Origin: Mya arenaria
Lineage: Eukaryota; Mollusca; Bivalvia; Myida; Myidae
Length of the DNA: 64,000 nt
NCBI RefSeq assembly: GCF_026914265.1
Contig: NC_069136.1
Coordinates: 38,720,318 to 38,784,317, forward strand
Reading direction: 5' to 3'
Within the stretch, counting starts at the first letter, position 1. Every line of letters starts with the position of its first letter. Under the pieces are notes generated by a model. The model did not search any database. It saw nothing but the letters and a program-made list of their open reading frames with translations, and had not been told where the DNA came from. The position numbers were made by a program, and so were the translations under genes. This document shows, in pieces, positions 11,356 to 25,255 of the stretch.

Positions 11356-12871
11356 TCCTCTTTACTATGTTACTATTGAGGACACATTTGATGGTATCAA
11401 GCGTGCCCACATTGCTACTGGTCATGGTGGTCGTGATCGCATGATCAAGGAACTACAACGAAAATATGCGAACATCACTACCAAGGCTCTAGAGCACTTC
11501 AAGTCACTTTGTGCGGAGTGTCAGAAAAAGAGGAAGCGCCCAATGACCAAGGGTGTAGTGGTGCGACCTATTCTGACCAAGGAGTTTGCATGTAGAGGCC
11601 AGGTTGATTTAATAGACATGCAGGCTATGGCACACTCCAACTACAAGTGGATCATGGTTTACCAGGACCACCTGACCAAATTTTGTGTCATCCGACCACT
11701 CACCACCAAGCGTGCCTCAGAGGTTGCCTTCCAGCTCATGGACATATTCCTCCTCATGGGAGCTCCTGTCATTCTCCAGAGTGACAATGGTTCAGAGTTT
11801 ACATCCCATGTGATCACAGAGCTGAAGGAAGTGTGGCCAACCCTTAAGTTTGTACATGGCAAACCCCGTCATCCACAAAGCCAAGGTTCTGTAGAACTTG
11901 CAAATGGAGACATCAAGGACATGTTAGTGGCATGGATGGCAGACAATGAAACACAGGACTGGGCTACAGGCATCAAGTTTGTACAATTCCAGAAGAACTC
12001 AGCACATCACTCGGGAATTAAGTGTTCACCATACTCGGCCATGTTTGGGTGTGAAGCTCGAGTGGGCTTAACCTCTTCAGCACTACCCACAGAAGTGATC
12101 TACAGGATGGAGAGTGAGGATGATCTTCTGGCTGCTTTCTCGTGTAGCACACCTCATACACAAGAAGCTGACATCATACAAGTCATCTCAAGCAGCACAA
12201 CTCCTTCTCATGAAACTAACAGCATCACAGCCTCATCAAACAGCCCAGCTTCTTCTCAAGAAACTGACAGCATACCAGCCTCCTCAAGCAGCCCAACATC
12301 TCCACATGAAACTGACAGTATACCAGCCGACCATTCCCAGATATCCCCATCAGTCACCACCACACCAATCTTGGAAGACCACACTATCCAGACCAGGAAG
12401 CGTAGAGCTGAAGCCTATACAGCACTACTATCTCAGGCAGAGAGGATGGTGAAACGCAGGTGTGTGGATCTCAAAACCGGTGTGCCTGGGGACAATGTGG
12501 CTGTTCCTATACCGGCAGTAGATCGTGGCAGAGGGGATCCTCGTAACATTCTTGGTGTCATCGTCAACAGAGACGTTGACACTGACCAGTACAAGATTGC
12601 TGTAAAGGCGGGTGTTTTAAAGGGACAATACTCCAGGAACCAGTTTGATTTGTGTCCTCAGTGATTACTGACAGAAGCTGATGTCAGTCAGGAGAATGTA
12701 ACGTCACTTCGTTCTTCTGTTATTGCGGAATCTTCATCTGGTGGGCAAGGTTTTACCAAGTGCAACTGCAACGGTCCAAAAAAGTGCCAGTCCAACAGAT
12801 GCAAATGTTTTAAAGCAAAGCTGAAGTGTAACTCAAGATGTCATTCCAGCCTCACACGCTGCAACAAATAA
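11345..12871 (+). pseudogene. KRBA2/Ginger-like integrase with one in-frame stop
   Basis: A transposon-derived rve-type integrase related to the KRAB-A domain-containing 2-like and Ginger-type DNA-element proteins. Residues 22-59 hold an HHCC zinc site (H22, H26, C56, C59). The catalytic core follows with DDE residues: D88 or D91 in GQVDLIDM, D147 in SDNGSEF, E184 in GSVELANG. A Ser/Thr-rich linker at ~285-345 contains three ~20-residue repeats around ETDSIPASSS. A basic C-terminal domain follows. A TGA at 12662-12664 interrupts the frame. The same frame then continues 68 codons to a TAA at 12869-12871, encoding a cysteine tail (KCNCNGPKKC, RCKCFKAKLKCNSRCH) typical of this family. The first ~4 codons come from MITE B, so the N-terminus is a chance fusion and the element is 5'-truncated. 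Read-through of UGA cannot be excluded but a dead copy is likelier. Confidence 0.85.
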
Positions 12872-13009
12872 ACTGTTGATAGATATGCCCAATATACAAT
12901 GGGAAATGTGCCGCATTAATCAGTTACTGCAGTGCTCATTGCACTGGTGCAGTTTGGTTGAACTACGCAAGAAACTATACCTGAAATGTATACCTGATTA
13001 TTCAAATGT

Positions 13010-14402
<1,393 letters not shown>

Positions 14403-14404
14403 TA

Positions 14405-14579
14405 CAGTCGAACCCCGTTGGCTCGAACTCGCTTGGCTCAAAATCCTCGTTGGCTCGAACTGGATGTAAAGGACCAGTTTATTTACACTGAATGTAAGCA
14501 TTCCCGCTTGGCTCGAATTTTCCAAGGCTCGAGATATTTTCGCCGGTCCCTGGGAGTTCGAGCGATCGGGGTTCGACTG
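14405..14579. mobile_element. pogo/Tigger-like MITE, copy 1
   Basis: 175 bp with terminal inverted repeats CAGTCGAACCCCGTTGGCTC and matching GGGGTTCGACTG, flanked by TA on both sides (14403-14404, 14580-14581). TA duplication plus CAGT termini are the signature of pogo/Tigger elements of the Tc1/mariner superfamily. The interior is non-coding and shared with copies at 34498-34671 and 47337-47511. Confidence 0.9.
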
Positions 14580-14581
14580 TA

Positions 14582-16740
14582 TGATTTGTTGAAGCAAAAT
14601 TTGTTATCGGGCTCCCAAGGGAAAGATTATACGCCAAGCTTTTCTTAATTTTAGAGCAATAGTTACACTTTAGCACGTATATTGAAATATTTGTTGAGCA
14701 AATCCAAACCAATCTTAGTGAAGAGAGTCATATTTTACCTTATGAAGGTGGCAAAGTAGCACCGACTTTTGCAGACTCAATCAAATCGAGAAGGTTTTTG
14801 TTCATGCTTACATAGTTTGACACACTTTGTATTTTCATAAGATCCCTCGTCTAGAATGTGATCAAGTTCTAAAGCTGAAATCTTACAGTTTTGCTGGAAC
14901 GAATTTTATTTGAAGTTAAACTTAATTCTTATCAATATACGAGTAACAAAAGAGTTCTTTAGAAAATGCTTTGTCGTTTCTAAAAACAATTTATCGACAA
15001 TCTATTATGCCCGTGTCATTGCTAAATATATGTTTTATCTACTACATATTATAGTTCAACATACTGAAAAAACAGATAATACTAATGTATGACGAAGTAG
15101 ATCAAAAGGCTAAATTAGTACACACAACTGCTTTCTTAACAAACAATGATCCTCTGCCGTCCGTATGCTTAAGGCTAATAAAAAGACATGTTTTTTTTTT
15201 CTTACAGGCACTGTTGTAATTATTTGCTTGTATCATCCTGGCAATTGCATGCCAATTGTTGAACAGATTGTTGACCTGTCTGGCGCAAACACTTCCCATG
15301 ACATGCTATCCTTTAGCTAAGCAAACGATGGAACTAAGGTGGAATCAGCTTAACATTTGATATCCGTATTATGTTATGTGATAATAAACGTTCGCTCAAA
15401 TCATTTGACATTTGTACTTAAAATAAAAAAAAACTTTTTATATGATTGTTTGCTGCAACGCATGAACAAAACAGATAGATTTGAGTTATTCAGGTTGACG
15501 ATAGTGTGTGCATCCCCGTTTAAAATAGTTTTAAGCTTTTGAGTAATGCCCCACTAAAGAGGTATCAATATGCAGATTGTTTTAACTTATCTTTATTATT
15601 CAACCTTGATTTGCAAAGATCAGCTCAAAATACGTTTTAGATTCATAGACAACCTATTGGGCAACATCAGGGGTTTCAGGTAATTCGATTAGTAAATAAG
15701 ATCAAACGAATGGCATATACCCAGTTCGATGAATCCTATTCTTATTTTTATATCTAATACGCACTTTTACCACTTCCATGATAAGGTGACAATTAACTAT
15801 ACACGAGATGTATCCAGTTTATATTTCAGCAAAATGCAAAACGGAATACAACATAAATAACAATACTTTTATCGACGTAAGTGTTCTATATGATATTCAT
15901 GACAACTGCCAACGAGTCTTTAACGTTTAGCCCATGAGTTTATAGCCTTATTAATATTTTTATCAAGTTTTTTTCTCCACCCGTCCCTAAGAGCCTTTTA
16001 AGACCTATCACTAAGTTAACGTTACGTTTCTGTAACCGGCGTTTGATGATGCTCTATATTCCAAAGCCCATTGGAACATCATCTGGTGATATTGGCATTG
16101 ATTCGTTATATAGTTCACTTTATTATATTCTTTAAGTAATAAACGGTTTATTGCTGATATGTGCTGATTGAGGCACTGTCCTTTTGAAAAAAACATTGTG
16201 TTTGAACCTTCTGAAAAGCGTTCTGGAACCTCGCGTTGATGACACAGCAGCCGAAGCCATGAAACCCTTGGGAAAAGAATCACGCTTAACAAATTTAAGT
16301 TTGTCACTAAATGTTCACCCTTTCTCATGTATCAAACTTTCAGACGTCCATACGAACCACATAAATACACATTGCCTCGACCGAAGTAACACTAAATTTT
16401 TATCTGCCCATGCGCAGCCTCAGGTACAGACTCCATGATCTAGCCTCCTCTTTATACGGGCCATGTTGAGCTGATAAACTATGCACCTTTTCTAAACATA
16501 AGCCTAAAGGAGTTCGTTAATAATGTTCTAACAGGTCTTCAAGAGATGCCTAACTTCGATTGCTTCTCCCATTGCGTCAGTGAACTGACCTTTGAGGTCA
16601 TACAATATATGTTTATGTTGTCAGGTGTGGCCACATGACGCCGGTATCTAAACTTCGGGGCAGTGAGCCAAGCATTGCATAGCGTTGTTGATCAATATTA
16701 TCATGAATTAACTTGATAGAGCCCAAAGGAATTGTATATT
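14582..16740. other. no recognisable gene
   Basis: AT-rich DNA with only short open frames (60-105 codons) lacking domains or splice-compatible structure. Nothing supported. Confidence 0.4.
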
Positions 16741-16744
16741 AAAA

Positions 16745-17520
16745 CTCAGACCTTGTACATGGACACTACCTATTCCCTTTTGCAGTAATACTTCTTATAA
16801 CACCAGCCGCCACCACTACCAGCCCACTTCAACTGAAACCTGGTTGATTGGACATTACCGTCTACCTTTCAAAATTAAACTTCTATGACCACCAGCCGAC
16901 AACCAGGCAAACACCTTCCCACCAAAGACTTATTACAAGGACGACACTTTCTAGCTTTCTCTGTCATGCTTCTTTTACTCCAACCGACGACCTGGCCTAG
17001 ACCTATTCATTGATACCAGTTACATAGATAAATTATACCTTTCGCAGTCACACTTTTATTAACAACATCCGATAACCTGGCCATGACCTCAACATTCAAG
17101 AATAGAAAATGGACGGTACTTCTTTTAACTTTGGCCGACAGCCGGGCCCAGCCCTATACACCCGAGATTTGGTAATAGCTGGTTCCTTCTATCTTTCGCA
17201 GTCATTTGTCTATTTACTCCTATTGACAACCTTGCATAGATGCGAGACCCTGAGCATAGCCGTTAGCTTCTACCCGTTACAAATTGTACTCCTGTTACCA
17301 CCAGGCGACAACCTGGACAAGCCCTCCACGCTCAAAACCTTGTACATTGACGCTATCTTCTACCTTTTTGCAGCCATACTTAATTCTATTATTAGCGTTT
17401 TAACTCGAGCCGACCACCTGGCCTAGTCATCTATATCTGAGACATGATACACGGATTATGCCTTCTACTTTTCGTAGCCATACTTCTTTTTAACACCAGC
17501 AACAAACTAGCCGAGTGAGT
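16745..17520. repeat. degenerate ~110-bp tandem repeat
   Basis: Six to seven diverged units, each with CCTTGTACATGGACAC-like, TTCGCAGCCATACTTCTTTT-like and ACCAGCCGACAACCTGGCC-like segments in the same order. The 105-codon open frame at 17109-17426 is a repeat artefact. Confidence 0.75.
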
Positions 17521-17559
17521 ATCAACTGATGAACCGAGGGAGTAAACATTAAGGTTAAG

Positions 17560-18036
17560 ATGCTGCATGCCAGATGGTTGAAGTGAAAATTAAAGATAGA
17601 TTGTTTATTTCCTCCATAATTGGAGAGCAAATACATAGTTACATACAAATGTGACATAGATACAAAAGTTTGGTGACACATAAGCACATATTAAACATTA
17701 CATACAGCAAATAAATAGTATACATGTAAAAAAACAAAGCAAATACATAGTTACATACAAATGTGACATAGATACAAAAGTTTGGTGACAAATAAGCACA
17801 TATTAAACATTACATACAGCAAATAAATAGTATACATGTAAACAAACAAAGTGTGCAAATTAATAATACTTAGAGCATAACCTATTAAGACTATAGGAAA
17901 ATATAAGTAATTATTAATTACAAACAAATACGTGTAAGTTCAATAATAATCAACCTAAACATTCTAGGGTCGAAACAAAATGTACTAGACATGTTCTATG
18001 ACATTAAAGAACTATTATCACATATTTTCAAATATT
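17560..18036 (-). mobile_element. 3' region of the LINE, with a 112-bp duplication
   Basis: Follows the stop codon of the adjacent minus-strand reverse transcriptase. Two tandem 112-bp copies start at 17627 and 17739 (GCAAATACATAGTTACATAC). On the minus strand an AATAAA occurs at ~17606, a plausible polyadenylation signal. Confidence 0.55.
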
Positions 18037-20121
18037 TTATATGTTTAATACATTGCACCCATATTGTCCTAAAAAATGCACATAGCGTACTGCAATTTTA
18101 AAGCAGGACACACGTTTCATATCATTCATGCTAATGTGAACGAACCCAGATAGTAGTTCGAGCATTTGTTCGTCGGGTTCAAGACTCACAAACTGTTGGT
18201 AGTTTTTCGCACCCATGCATTTGTATATATGTTTCCACATTTGCTGTCTATACTGGTCCGTTTTTCTACAATAGAGTATTGAGTGTGCTGCTATGTTTTC
18301 AGTCGAAATGTTACATTGGTGACATGTTACAGTATATCGTCGTCCGAAGAATTTGCAGAGGACTCTCATTGATGAGCGGCAGTATAGAAGCTGATCGCTG
18401 TAGATTTTACTGAAGACCCACAGAATCGATGAGGAGTAGTCACAGTGTATTGTTTTGAAAGTTTCTAACTGTGTATCGCCTCCTCTAGACTTGTACTCTT
18501 GACATACATGAATATGAATCGCTTTTCGGACTGCTGTTTTCCACGCGTTTTCATTTGGGAAGTGTGAGGTCGCCATAAATTCTTCGAGTACAGCTTTCAA
18601 TGAATATTTACAAAATAGTCTATACAAATCTGGAACAAATCCAATTTGATCACTTGGAGAATTGATAAAGCTGAAAAGCCGGTATATAAATAGGCGCTTC
18701 AGATTTTTGTCAGAATTGGTCCTGCATAATTGTCCAAAGAACAGTAGCTTTCTCTTGTCTATATATGTTTCTAGTGGGTATACGGCAAGACAGCTAAGTT
18801 TTATGTCCGATCTTGTATGTCGTGGCATACTTTGAATATGCTTCACACATGTGCGGTGTGCCCGTTCTAGCTGCAATATTTGTGATGATGTCAATCTGTT
18901 CCATACTTCGCAGCCATAGAGTGCTTTAGGTAGGACTACACTTTCGTAAAGACGTTTTATGGATAATGGATGTACAGTGTTACTGTTAAGGCCCGTTTCA
19001 CCAAGACCAAAATAAGTTCTTCGTAGCTTTGCACAACATTCATCTATATTTACATTTAGGGTCGAGTATTTGTCTTTTGTTATCCCAAGATGAACGTAGC
19101 TCTCAGCTTCTTCTACGATGTCACGACCAATTAACCATTGTAGTTTCTGTTGATTTGGCTTTGGTTTAGAGTCATTGTATACTACAATTTTACATTTACT
19201 GGCGTTATACATGTAGCGATTTTTTCTAGTGTATTCATAGCATATATGTAACATACTTTGTAGACCGTCTGGTGTTAATGAAAAAAGCATCATATCGTCG
19301 GCGACTGTTGGGCATGCGAACTTTGTGTCGTTAATATGGAGACTTATTGAGGAACCACAAAGGTCTTCGAGAAGATCGTTTATGTATACGAGGTAGTAGA
19401 AGGAACTGAGACACTGGCCCTGTCTGGCCCCTTTTCTGATCGGGAACCAATCTGACGTAATCGGACCTGATCTGACGCAGCTTTGTACCTCAGCCTGTAG
19501 ATTAATCATTATTTTAAGTATATTGAGGGGAATACCAGCGTTATAAAGTTTATATATAAGAATCTTGAAGTCCAAATTGTCAAAAGCTTGTTTTGCATCC
19601 AGGTAGCAGGCGTATAATTTAGATTTATTTTCAATGGCATAATTTATACACTCGTTGGTCATAAATGATGTTGATAAACAGCTAAGCCCTCTTTGGAATC
19701 CACCCTGCAGTCCATTTATTTTGACGTACCTACATGTGTCTATATTCCATAATATCACTTTCTCGTATAATTTGAGAATGGTCGAGCAGAGAGAAATTGC
19801 TCGGTAATTGTTTGGATTAGTTTTATCCTTTTTTCCAGTTTTGAAGAGTGTCGTTATTATTCCCTTTTTCATATCTTTAGGACAATATCCGAAGTCCGAC
19901 ATGTTTTTAAATAAGTATGTTAAGACACTGATAAAGACATCTCCACCATATTTCATATGTTCATAGTAAATTCCGTCATGCCCACAGGATTTATTTTTCT
20001 TACATGTCTTCAAGGCGCTTTTTACGATATCTTCTGAAATAAGTAAATTGTTCTCGTTCGAATTCTCTGCAAGTATCCTGTTAGGTGGTATTAATCTATA
20101 GCATTGCACATGCATTATCAA
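18037..20121 (-). mobile_element. non-LTR retrotransposon reverse transcriptase, 5'-truncated
   Basis: A 694-residue open frame. RVT_1 motifs in order: NPNNYRAISLCSTILKLYEK (~103-121), QGGFQRGLS (139-147), catalytic aspartate in YLDAKQAFD (173-181), GARQGQCLSSFYYLVYINDL (231-250), and the active site as VADD (273-276) where YADD/FADD is usual. A C-terminal zinc knuckle CHQC...H...C (C-x2-C-x9-H-x4-C) lies near residue 615. No apurinic endonuclease or ORF1 lies upstream; coding similarity begins right at the fingers domain. This is therefore a 5'-truncated insertion, as usual for LINEs, although the remaining frame has no stop. The clade is not decided. The open frame suggests a recent insertion. 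Confidence 0.9.
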
Positions 20122-21674
20122 TTATATGCAACGAATGTTTTTATTTTAAATTGTTTTATATTGATGGGTTTAAACGCATACCGATCATAGTTTAAACCAT
20201 TGATGTGATGCATATATTTAATATACAGTGATATTGACTCAATTAACTATGATGTGTTTTATTATACATCAATTTATATGTGATATTAATTAAGTTAAAT
20301 AATTATTTTATATCCTTGTGTAATTTATCTTTAATTCAGATTTTAGGTAAACATATGGACTTCAAATTTTTAAGCTCTATTTGATTTTGTTCTTATACAT
20401 GCAGGTACATATTTATCTAAACTTTAAATACAATCGATACAATGCATATGCATCAAATATTCTGATTTGTTTAAAATACTAATTACTAATGTGAAAAACT
20501 ATATCAATATTACATAAAGCCGTATTTGTTAAGTATGCGACATGATAAAAAGTATAGAATAGACATTTATCGTATATACCTTTAACCATACAGCGTGAAA
20601 ACGTGTATATACACGTGGACAAGTAGATGGTATATTTTATTCTAATTAAAAAAATAGTGGTCAAACAAAAACATATAAGTATTTGCATAAATTGTAAGTA
20701 ATTCTATACTGAGAGTTTTGCATAATTAAAAGGTTATAAGTATAGTATTACTATCTGTGATCAATAAACCATGGACATAAATATACAAAATCCATCATCT
20801 CGAGGTGTTCGATATATTGCCTATCTCCCTGTTAAAACGATAGATTGTTGTACAGTGAGTCAAAGTCTAGTAAAATATAAACAAAATCCATAATCATCTT
20901 ATAATTGCCTAATATTGGATACCAACGTTATATAATCATTATTTCAATCATAAATGGTTTGCTCATAAATAACATTACAATGAAATTATCAGTAATTGTT
21001 TTTAAGCCAGTACTTCATTACTATTTTATATAGGTTTAAATACACAGGAAATATCATTTTTTCACTGAATGCACATGCATTTTATGTTTCCGGTTTTATA
21101 ATTAATATCGTATATTGCATTTTTTTAGTTTTTAAGATATTCAATTTCCCCAGACCTCCGAAACAGAATACAAATGGGACATATGCAAATCATGAAACAA
21201 ATGGCATAAGGCTTTTGAACTGATGTCGTTTTAAATTCCTTTGGGAAAGAAAAATAGTTATATCGTCTCGATTATCGATAACGTTAACATTATATGAGCT
21301 TATTTAAAAGGTTATTTCACATTTATTATAATATTCGACAGATATTAGTCTTCTGCAAAGTCAAAAAACGAAAAAAGGGACATAATCTACCCTTTGCGTA
21401 TGCCAACAGCATAATCCAAATACAAGATTTGTCATAGAATAACACAAAAAAATTCTTATCGACAAAGAAAATATAAAGTCGTTTATATCAAAATGAAAAA
21501 CACTGTGTAAAGGGGCACAAACTGAGGAACAAAACGACAATCGTTCCATTTCGTGCAATGCGTTCGAAGTCGATTTCACTTGTGATGACCCACACTTAAC
21601 TTGACGCTACGTCAATAATAAAAGCTAATTTCTTTTGATATAGTGATGCAAAAACTGCAGTGCCGTCGTGCACT
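20122..21674. other. no recognisable gene
   Basis: Very AT-rich. Short open frames at 20479-20688, 20996-21223 and 21361-21579 contain only hydrophobic or low-information peptides. Nothing supported. Confidence 0.4.
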
Positions 21675-21830
21675 TCTTGCACTTATTTTATAGTTTATAC
21701 GAATAATACAAAATTAACAAGTTAACATAAAGTTAACTTCTGGCTACATGGTTCATCTTTGTTCTTTTACTGCAATATTTTATACGAATAATGCAAAATT
21801 AACAAACTAACATAAATATAGTTCTCAGCG
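21675..21830. repeat. two units of the ~92-bp repeat
   Basis: Units containing ATACGAATAATACAAAATTA, AACAAGTTAACATAAAGTTA and CTGGCTACATGGTTCAT, the same monomer as the larger array at 23300-23815. Confidence 0.8.
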
Positions 21831-22335
21831 TTACACCTTATAGCAGAGAACAATTGTCTCAAAATAGCCTGTCAAAAACTGGTTTGGTCAGTTTTGTTGG
21901 CGGCGCTATAAAGCGCGGGAAATGACGTTGTTAGGCGGGAAAAGTGGGCTTTGGTCATTTCTACCGAGACTGCTGTTAGGTCAACATCTAATTTGAATTA
22001 TATTTCCGTGATGACCATGTAATTGGGTGAAATTTATATTATTTCACAATATAACCGCAATGAGATTGAATATACATTTAAATCATATTTTTTAATTTGT
22101 ATAATGGAGCATGTTGAGATATATTCGTTGTCTCATATTTGAAGGGTTAGTCGGTGAATGACTAAAGTGTTTCGGGCATTGTTACGAATACAGGTTTCCT
22201 TGCACATTTTAAAAAGATGGACGGCCAGTATCCCAGAGAAAATATTCGATCTTATCTTTTTACATAAGTTACTGATTCAGAAACATATGTTTTTCGATAG
22301 GATTGTGACATGCTCAGTTTAGGGGTGATATATGT
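21831..22335. other. no recognisable feature
   Basis: A somewhat GC-richer patch with GGCGGGAAA-like boxes lies at 21895-21960 (two GCGGGAAA copies, E2F-site-like), but there is no gene to assign it to. Confidence 0.3.
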
Positions 22336-22343
22336 ATACTTAT

Positions 22344-23102
22344 TTGGGATGCAAACGAATATTCGAATATTCGATCAAACATTTGTTATTTGAATGTCAA
22401 AATCGGTATTCGATTATTCGATGTTTTGTTGTTGAATAAATATAGTAATAAATATGTTGCCTACAACATTGTTGTTGTGTTTAAGATTCGTTTGTCTTGT
22501 TTTAACAACGATTGACCCATAATACCAGAGGTGTGAATGTGATGACAATACACTAAACACGCGTCATATGCCATTTAGGTACATATATTGTATGTGTACA
22601 AGTGACGCGAAAAATCCAAATATTTTCCGTAAATTGCCTTTACCAATTAAGAAATAAAATAGTTCCAAGTTGGTTTGGTTTTTCCATAGTCTGTTTAGCA
22701 AAAGTCAATCCTAGAACTATGCTGCTCTTCCTACTGAAATACCCTCCATTGGCGCATAACGCCAATTGACCAGAAATCCATCTAAGTCCACGTTGTTTAC
22801 AAATATGAAGGCAGAGGAATATAAATTAAAAGTAATTTTGTTTTTTTTCTTTGTTCATAAATAATTACTGTTTTTTTCTGAAATGAGGAATTTCAGAGGC
22901 TCATTTGGTGAAATTCAGGTTCCGCCGTGCGTAGTGGTTACGACAAAGTAAAGCTAAAATGCCCCGGCTATTACTATAGTGAAATTATAATAGTTTACTA
23001 CAACTTTTAAATGATGTATTTTGGTAATCGAATATTCGAATATTCGTTCTAAAGAATTACCAAATATTCAAATATCATTTTTGCCATTCGTTTGCATCCC
23101 TA
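22344..23102. mobile_element. hAT-like non-autonomous transposon
   Basis: 759 bp flanked by a perfect 8-bp target-site duplication ATACTTAT (22336-22343 and 23103-23110). Terminal inverted repeats are TTGGGATGCAAACGAAT at the left and, as complement, TAGGGATGCAAACGAAT at the right. Subterminal repeats of CGAATATTCG follow at both ends. An 8-bp TSD with A/T-GGG ends is the hAT signature. There is no transposase open frame inside. Confidence 0.92.
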
Positions 23103-23299
23103 ATACTTATGTACATGTTATAACGTTATAACGTTATGTATGATAATACATAAAAATGATAGTATAGTTTTATATACACGCAAAGAAGTAAATAATAGTT
23201 ATAGTACACTCTTGTGTTTAGATTTTTGTTGTTGCCACCCCCTTGTATATGTTGTTGCCACAAATAAACGTCAGCATAAACAATGTTTGTTTTGGTAAG

Positions 23300-23815
23300 G
23301 GTGGGTTGAGAAAGTTAATTTCTGGCTACATGGTCCTTCTCTTTTTTTACTGCAATATTTTATATGTTATACGTATAATACAAAATCAACAAGTTTACAT
23401 TAAGTAAATTTCTGGCTAGACATGGTTCCTCTCTGTTCTTTTACTGCAACATTTAATACGAATAATGCACAATTAGTATATTAACATAAAGTTAATTTCT
23501 GGTTCGATGGATCGTATCTGTTCTTTTACTGCAATATTTTATATTTTATACGAATAATACAATATAAACAAGTTAACATAAAGTTAATTCCTGGCTACAT
23601 GGTTCATATCTGTTCTTTTACTGCAATATTTTATATTTTATACGAATAATACAATATCAACAAGTTAACATAAAGTTAATTCCTGGCTACATGGTTCATA
23701 TCTGTTCTTTTACTGCAATATTTTATATTTTATACACATAATACAAAATTAACAAGTTAACATAAAGGTAATTCCTGGCTTCATGGTTAATCTCTGTTCT
23801 TTTACTGCAATATTC
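23300..23815. repeat. ~92-bp tandem repeat, five to six units
   Basis: Monomer contains AAGTTAATTCCTGGCTACAT, GTTCTTTTACTGCAATATTT and TATACGAATAATACAA. Related units lie on the other side of the hAT-like element at 21675-21830. Confidence 0.9.
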
Positions 23816-23946
23816 GTTCCCAACTGTTCCAAGAAACATTTTAACAAATAATCATTTTATTAATAAAAACAAGTTAAAGTTACACTGCAGGTTTTAAATT
23901 GACATGATGACTTTGGTCTTATTTTCATTTCTCGTCAGACGACCGT

Positions 23947-24059
23947 TTAACGACGCTTGATGAAAGGTAGCACAGCCATTACCGATCCACCAAATATGCA
24001 CAGCGAACCAAGCAAATAATAAGAGTAAACGTAGGATCCGGCTTTGTCCTTTATCATTC
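23947..24059 (-). CDS. monocarboxylate-transporter-like gene, last exon
   Basis: Encodes the final membrane helix of an SLC16/MCT-type carrier: the peptide begins MIKDKAGSYVYSYYLLGS, continues with a hydrophobic helix and ends PFIKRR before TAA (23947-23949). The acceptor TTATTCCAG lies just before 24059. The exon enters in the phase left by the donor at 24223, giving the family's expected spacing between the preceding helix and this loop. Confidence 0.75.
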
Positions 24060-24223
24060 CTGGAATAAACACAAAACAATCTAGGAAAATGAAAAGTGTA
24101 CATATTTAATCCATAAGTTACATGCATTCATTAGCTTTTTAGAAAGTAACAATTAAAACGAAAATAAAGATCTGTCCACAGAGGAAATGTGTGTCCCAAG
24201 ACCACAATTAATAAAATAATCAC

Positions 24224-25146
24224 CAACAAAATAAAACATCAATGCCTCCATCAATCCGGAAAACAATGCATTGAAGCCAAGTGCTCCGTTAAGCAGATCA
24301 TGCCCGAGGAAATCCACGATGATTGCACAATTTAGCGAAAAGTAGGTCAGACTAAACAGTCCCAAAATAATGGAATATATTACAAGACTCGTGTATGTTG
24401 TGTACAATTCCAAAAGTAGTTCTGATATCCCAACTATGGTTGACGATGCAACTGCCATGGTAGACCGCCTCAAATAGTTCTTATCAGCAAAAAAGCCTAA
24501 AATAATCCTTGCCAGTAAGTCCGATAGACTGTAGAAAGTTGCTAATGCTGCTATACTGTTTTTGTCAATTCCATTTTCTTTTGCCCATGGTGCAACGAAC
24601 AATGGACTTATTAAATTACCTGATCCGAGAAAAATGACGCAAAATTCATATGCAATAAACATTGGATTTTTTAGTATGTTTATGTCGAGCATTTTATTAA
24701 TGAACTTTATCTTTTTGTTTGAGTTTCCTTTGTCTTCATCGTACAATTCAGCACAGTCTCGTTCTTGATTCATAGTTAACTGGAGGCCGCCATCTACTAA
24801 ATCCTTTGTTTCTTTGTCTTCCTTTGATGAGGTTTCTTTGTCTGTATTGTGTGAGTCAGTATTATCATGCACAAGAAGCTCCATACATGTATCAAAACCG
24901 ATTTTTTCACTTCCAGTGTTTTATCGTTTGTACATTTAAAGGCTTTTATTGCAATCTTTGAAGACAATGAATGTTCAATATTTAACTTTTTGTCATAGAA
25001 TGCAATTGGTCGCAGAACAAACAGAACAAAGTGTACGTTCATAGCAACAGAGGTGAATATGTTGGCAACGCAAAGTACCAAACCCCCACTCATTACGAAT
25101 GTCCTGCAACTGAAGACCTTCAACCCCACTGTCATTACTAACGGAG
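24224..25146 (-). pseudogene. monocarboxylate-transporter-like gene, main exon with deletion and frameshift
   Basis: This exon should supply the bulk of an MFS proton-linked carboxylate carrier at the plasma membrane. It begins after acceptor TTTTTCAG with a TM2-3 segment (GLKVFSCRTFVMSGGLVL, then ...MNVHFVLFVL). It then jumps in frame directly to RPIAFYDKK, the end of TM6: about 90 residues (TM4-6) are absent. A one-base shift in a T4 run at 24919-24922 (A4 on the coding strand) then separates this frame from the second half. The second half has an acidic cytosolic loop (KEDKETKDL) and TM7-11 (IAYEFCVIFLGSGNLISPL, ARIILGFFAD, ALGFNALFSG). The donor at 24223 is a weak GTGATT. Missing helices and a frameshift argue for a decayed gene, although one base could be a sequencing error. 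Confidence 0.72.
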
Positions 25147-25255
25147 CTGAAAAAGTGACATAGATTTTGAACTAGTGATTTAATGCACCCGGTTTTACAA
25201 TAACTGGAAAGCCGTTAGGATATTCGAATGTTTTTTCTCGTATAAAGTGGCTTAC

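Noticed and set aside
12114..12452. 112-codon plus-strand frame
   Set aside because: Shadow of the integrase linker repeats in another frame.
22915..22960. SINE A-box-like GTGCGTAGTGGTTACGAC
   Set aside because: No B box downstream and it lies inside the hAT-like element; chance similarity or part of that element.
24562..24768. Plus-strand 68-codon frame
   Set aside because: Antisense to the transporter exon.
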